Of a stretch of 7,357 nt of DNA, positions 7,201 through 7,357 are shown in pieces. Made by a program: the position numbers and the translations under genes. Numbering within the stretch: position 1 is the first letter of the stretch; each line of letters starts with the position of its first letter. The DNA lies in assembly GCA_025455285.1 (NCBI GenBank), contig JALOMU010000069.1, positions 1 through 7,357 of the forward strand, in the 5' to 3' direction. The DNA comes from Flavihumibacter sp. GTDB taxonomy: Bacteria > Bacteroidota > Bacteroidia > Chitinophagales > Chitinophagaceae. The notes beneath the pieces are model-generated. The model did not search any database, had not been told where the DNA came from, and saw only the letters and a list, made by a program, of their open reading frames with translations.

Positions 7201-7357
7201 AGATGCAGCATTTCATGCCGTATGAAGAACTCGCCTCCAAAACCAGGCGTGTCCAGGGCTGGTTCCTTCCCGAAGAACATGTATTTAAGAAACATGCCGA
7301 GAGTATGAAAGCCATGGTGGAGCAGGGCGCACTGGCAGGAATTGGAAGTCATGGTGA
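4254..7357 (+). CDS. Secreted TolB-like propeller/amidohydrolase fusion protein (3' end cut by window)
   Basis: The frame is open for 1034 codons and runs off the window. ATG at 4254 is the first start after an in-frame TAA at 4221. Residues 1-25 are a signal peptide (core CFTLLLGA, likely cleavage after VFA25), so the protein is exported. Residues about 65-665 hold PD40/TolB-type beta-propeller repeats, with S/T-P-D-G-like motifs at about 77, 117, 162, 207, 259, 314, 378, 418, 463 and 594, enough for more than one propeller. A charged Ala/Lys/Asp/Ser-rich linker spans about 668-711. The amidohydrolase-superfamily domain starts near 715 (AIVFRNARIITMKGDEIYEKGDLLV) and carries the metal site DTHAHMW (His793, His795), Lys885 in YIKMYLTG and GHEH (His931, His933). 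The expected fifth-strand His and final Asp positions look replaced. The likely role is a metal-dependent hydrolase in the periplasm, possibly acting on peptides or cyclic amides; the substrate is unknown. TolB-like here means fold only, not the Tol-Pal system. Complete relatives are somewhat longer than 1034 residues, so little is missing. Confidence 0.9.
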   Translation, partial: MSLIKLLTAGPVCFTLLLGAKTVFADPARPLQNRQVISDTTKKDSLLYTPFKNLPLKTARNIPVSTTEGTWISVDMSPDGKTIVFDLLGDLYTIPSTGGKATQITRGMAFDTHPRYSPDGKRILFTSDRSGAENLWYIDLEKKDTIQLTKDRNMNFPSAAWTPDGEYIVFSKGRINVQLYMIHKNGGGGVQLIDAPPTLKTIDPAVSADGNTIYFSTRNGGWSYNAAMPQYQIGVYDRQKARQHTITNRYGSAFSPVLSNDGNWMVYGTRYEEQTGLILKNLKTGKESWLIYPFQRDEQESIATMGVLPGMCFTPDSKALIASTGGKIKRIPLDGSNPTEIPFQVETVLELGPQLDFQFPITDTSHALVTQIRQAVPSPDGKKLAFTALNRLYVMDYPNGQPKRITTNDFTEAMPAWSPDGNSLVFSTWTAGGGHIYKASLVGKPLVQQLTREPALYQFLAYSPKGDRIVFQRSSTETYKQSISPGYNNAEEELAWIPVTGGEITVIDKVMGRYQPHFTTMDNRIYLSNNGQLVSIQWDGSDEKVHAKITGITTYGMSHFQNGNPSVDACILTAANAEAMEMQLPSNASQIKMAPDGKSALAQINNEIYWLTLPQTGKTVTINLADAENANFPAKKLTTIGGEFPAWGRNGKLIHWSLGNAHFVYDLEEAQRMEDSISIAKKLAAAKPAADSIRKDSSLLAKKDSSKKEAGYQPIETAIKIYYQRDLPQGAIVFRNARIITMKGDEIYEKGDLLVVNNRIKAVGPAGSLAIPKGTKEMDASGKTIVPGFIDTHAHMWPNWTMHKNQIWIYAANLAYGVTTTMDPQTGTTDVLTYSDLVESGQMVGPRVYSTGPGVGFWSYNVKDSAQAESILQQYSKYYHTNYIKMYLTGNRQQRQWILHAARNQGLHPTTEGGLNFKLNMTNLIDGYPGHEHSLPIYPLYKDVTSTIAKAQMAVTPTLLVAYGGPWAENYYFQTENPYHNKKMQHFMPYEELASKTRRVQGWFLPEEHVFKKHAESMKAMVEQGALAGIGSHG

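Noticed and set aside
4254..7357. The propeller protein as TolB of the Tol-Pal system, paired with the ExbD/TolR-like gene
   Set aside because: It is far longer than TolB, carries an amidohydrolase domain, lies about 2 kb away beyond an opposite-strand gene, and pal and tolQ are absent, so a functional link is not supported.

Overview
The window looks like chromosomal DNA from a member of the Bacteroidetes (Bacteroidota), most likely a Chitinophagaceae-like soil or water bacterium. The evidence is a perfect TAnnTTTG promoter element at the left edge, the absence of Shine-Dalgarno sequences, Bacteroidetes-style ExbD and DUF3089 lipoprotein sequences, and a very long exported protein that joins a TolB-like propeller to an amidohydrolase. 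Base composition is moderate and even, and nothing suggests a phage, plasmid or integrated element. The genus is inferred, not shown.

Layout from left to right: (1) asnS, asparaginyl-tRNA synthetase, on the + strand (29-1465), with its promoter just inside the window edge; (2) a 137-bp gap holding a strong 17-bp hairpin and an extra half copy of its arm, probably a small dispersed palindromic repeat; (3) an orphan ExbD/TolR-type protein on the + strand (1603-2148); (4) a DUF3089 alpha/beta-hydrolase-like lipoprotein on the - strand (2153-3190), meeting the ExbD gene tail to tail with only 4 bp between stop codons; (5) an isopenicillin-N-synthase-like 2-oxoglutarate/Fe(II) oxygenase on the + strand (3229-4173), divergent from the lipoprotein across 38 bp; (6) an 80-bp gap with an AT-rich inverted repeat; (7) the first 1034 codons of a secreted TolB-propeller/amidohydrolase protein on the + strand (4254 to the window end, cut off).

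The genes do not form an obvious pathway. asnS is housekeeping. The ExbD protein belongs to the inner-membrane, proton-driven energising machinery for outer-membrane transport. The lipoprotein and the propeller-amidohydrolase are envelope or periplasmic hydrolases of unknown substrate, and the oxygenase is cytosolic with unknown substrate. I see no defence system, CRISPR array, transposase, RNA gene or biosynthetic cluster. The items most worth checking are the palindromic repeat after asnS and the unusual residues at expected metal-ligand positions in the amidohydrolase domain. I do not think the window contains a clearly new biological system.
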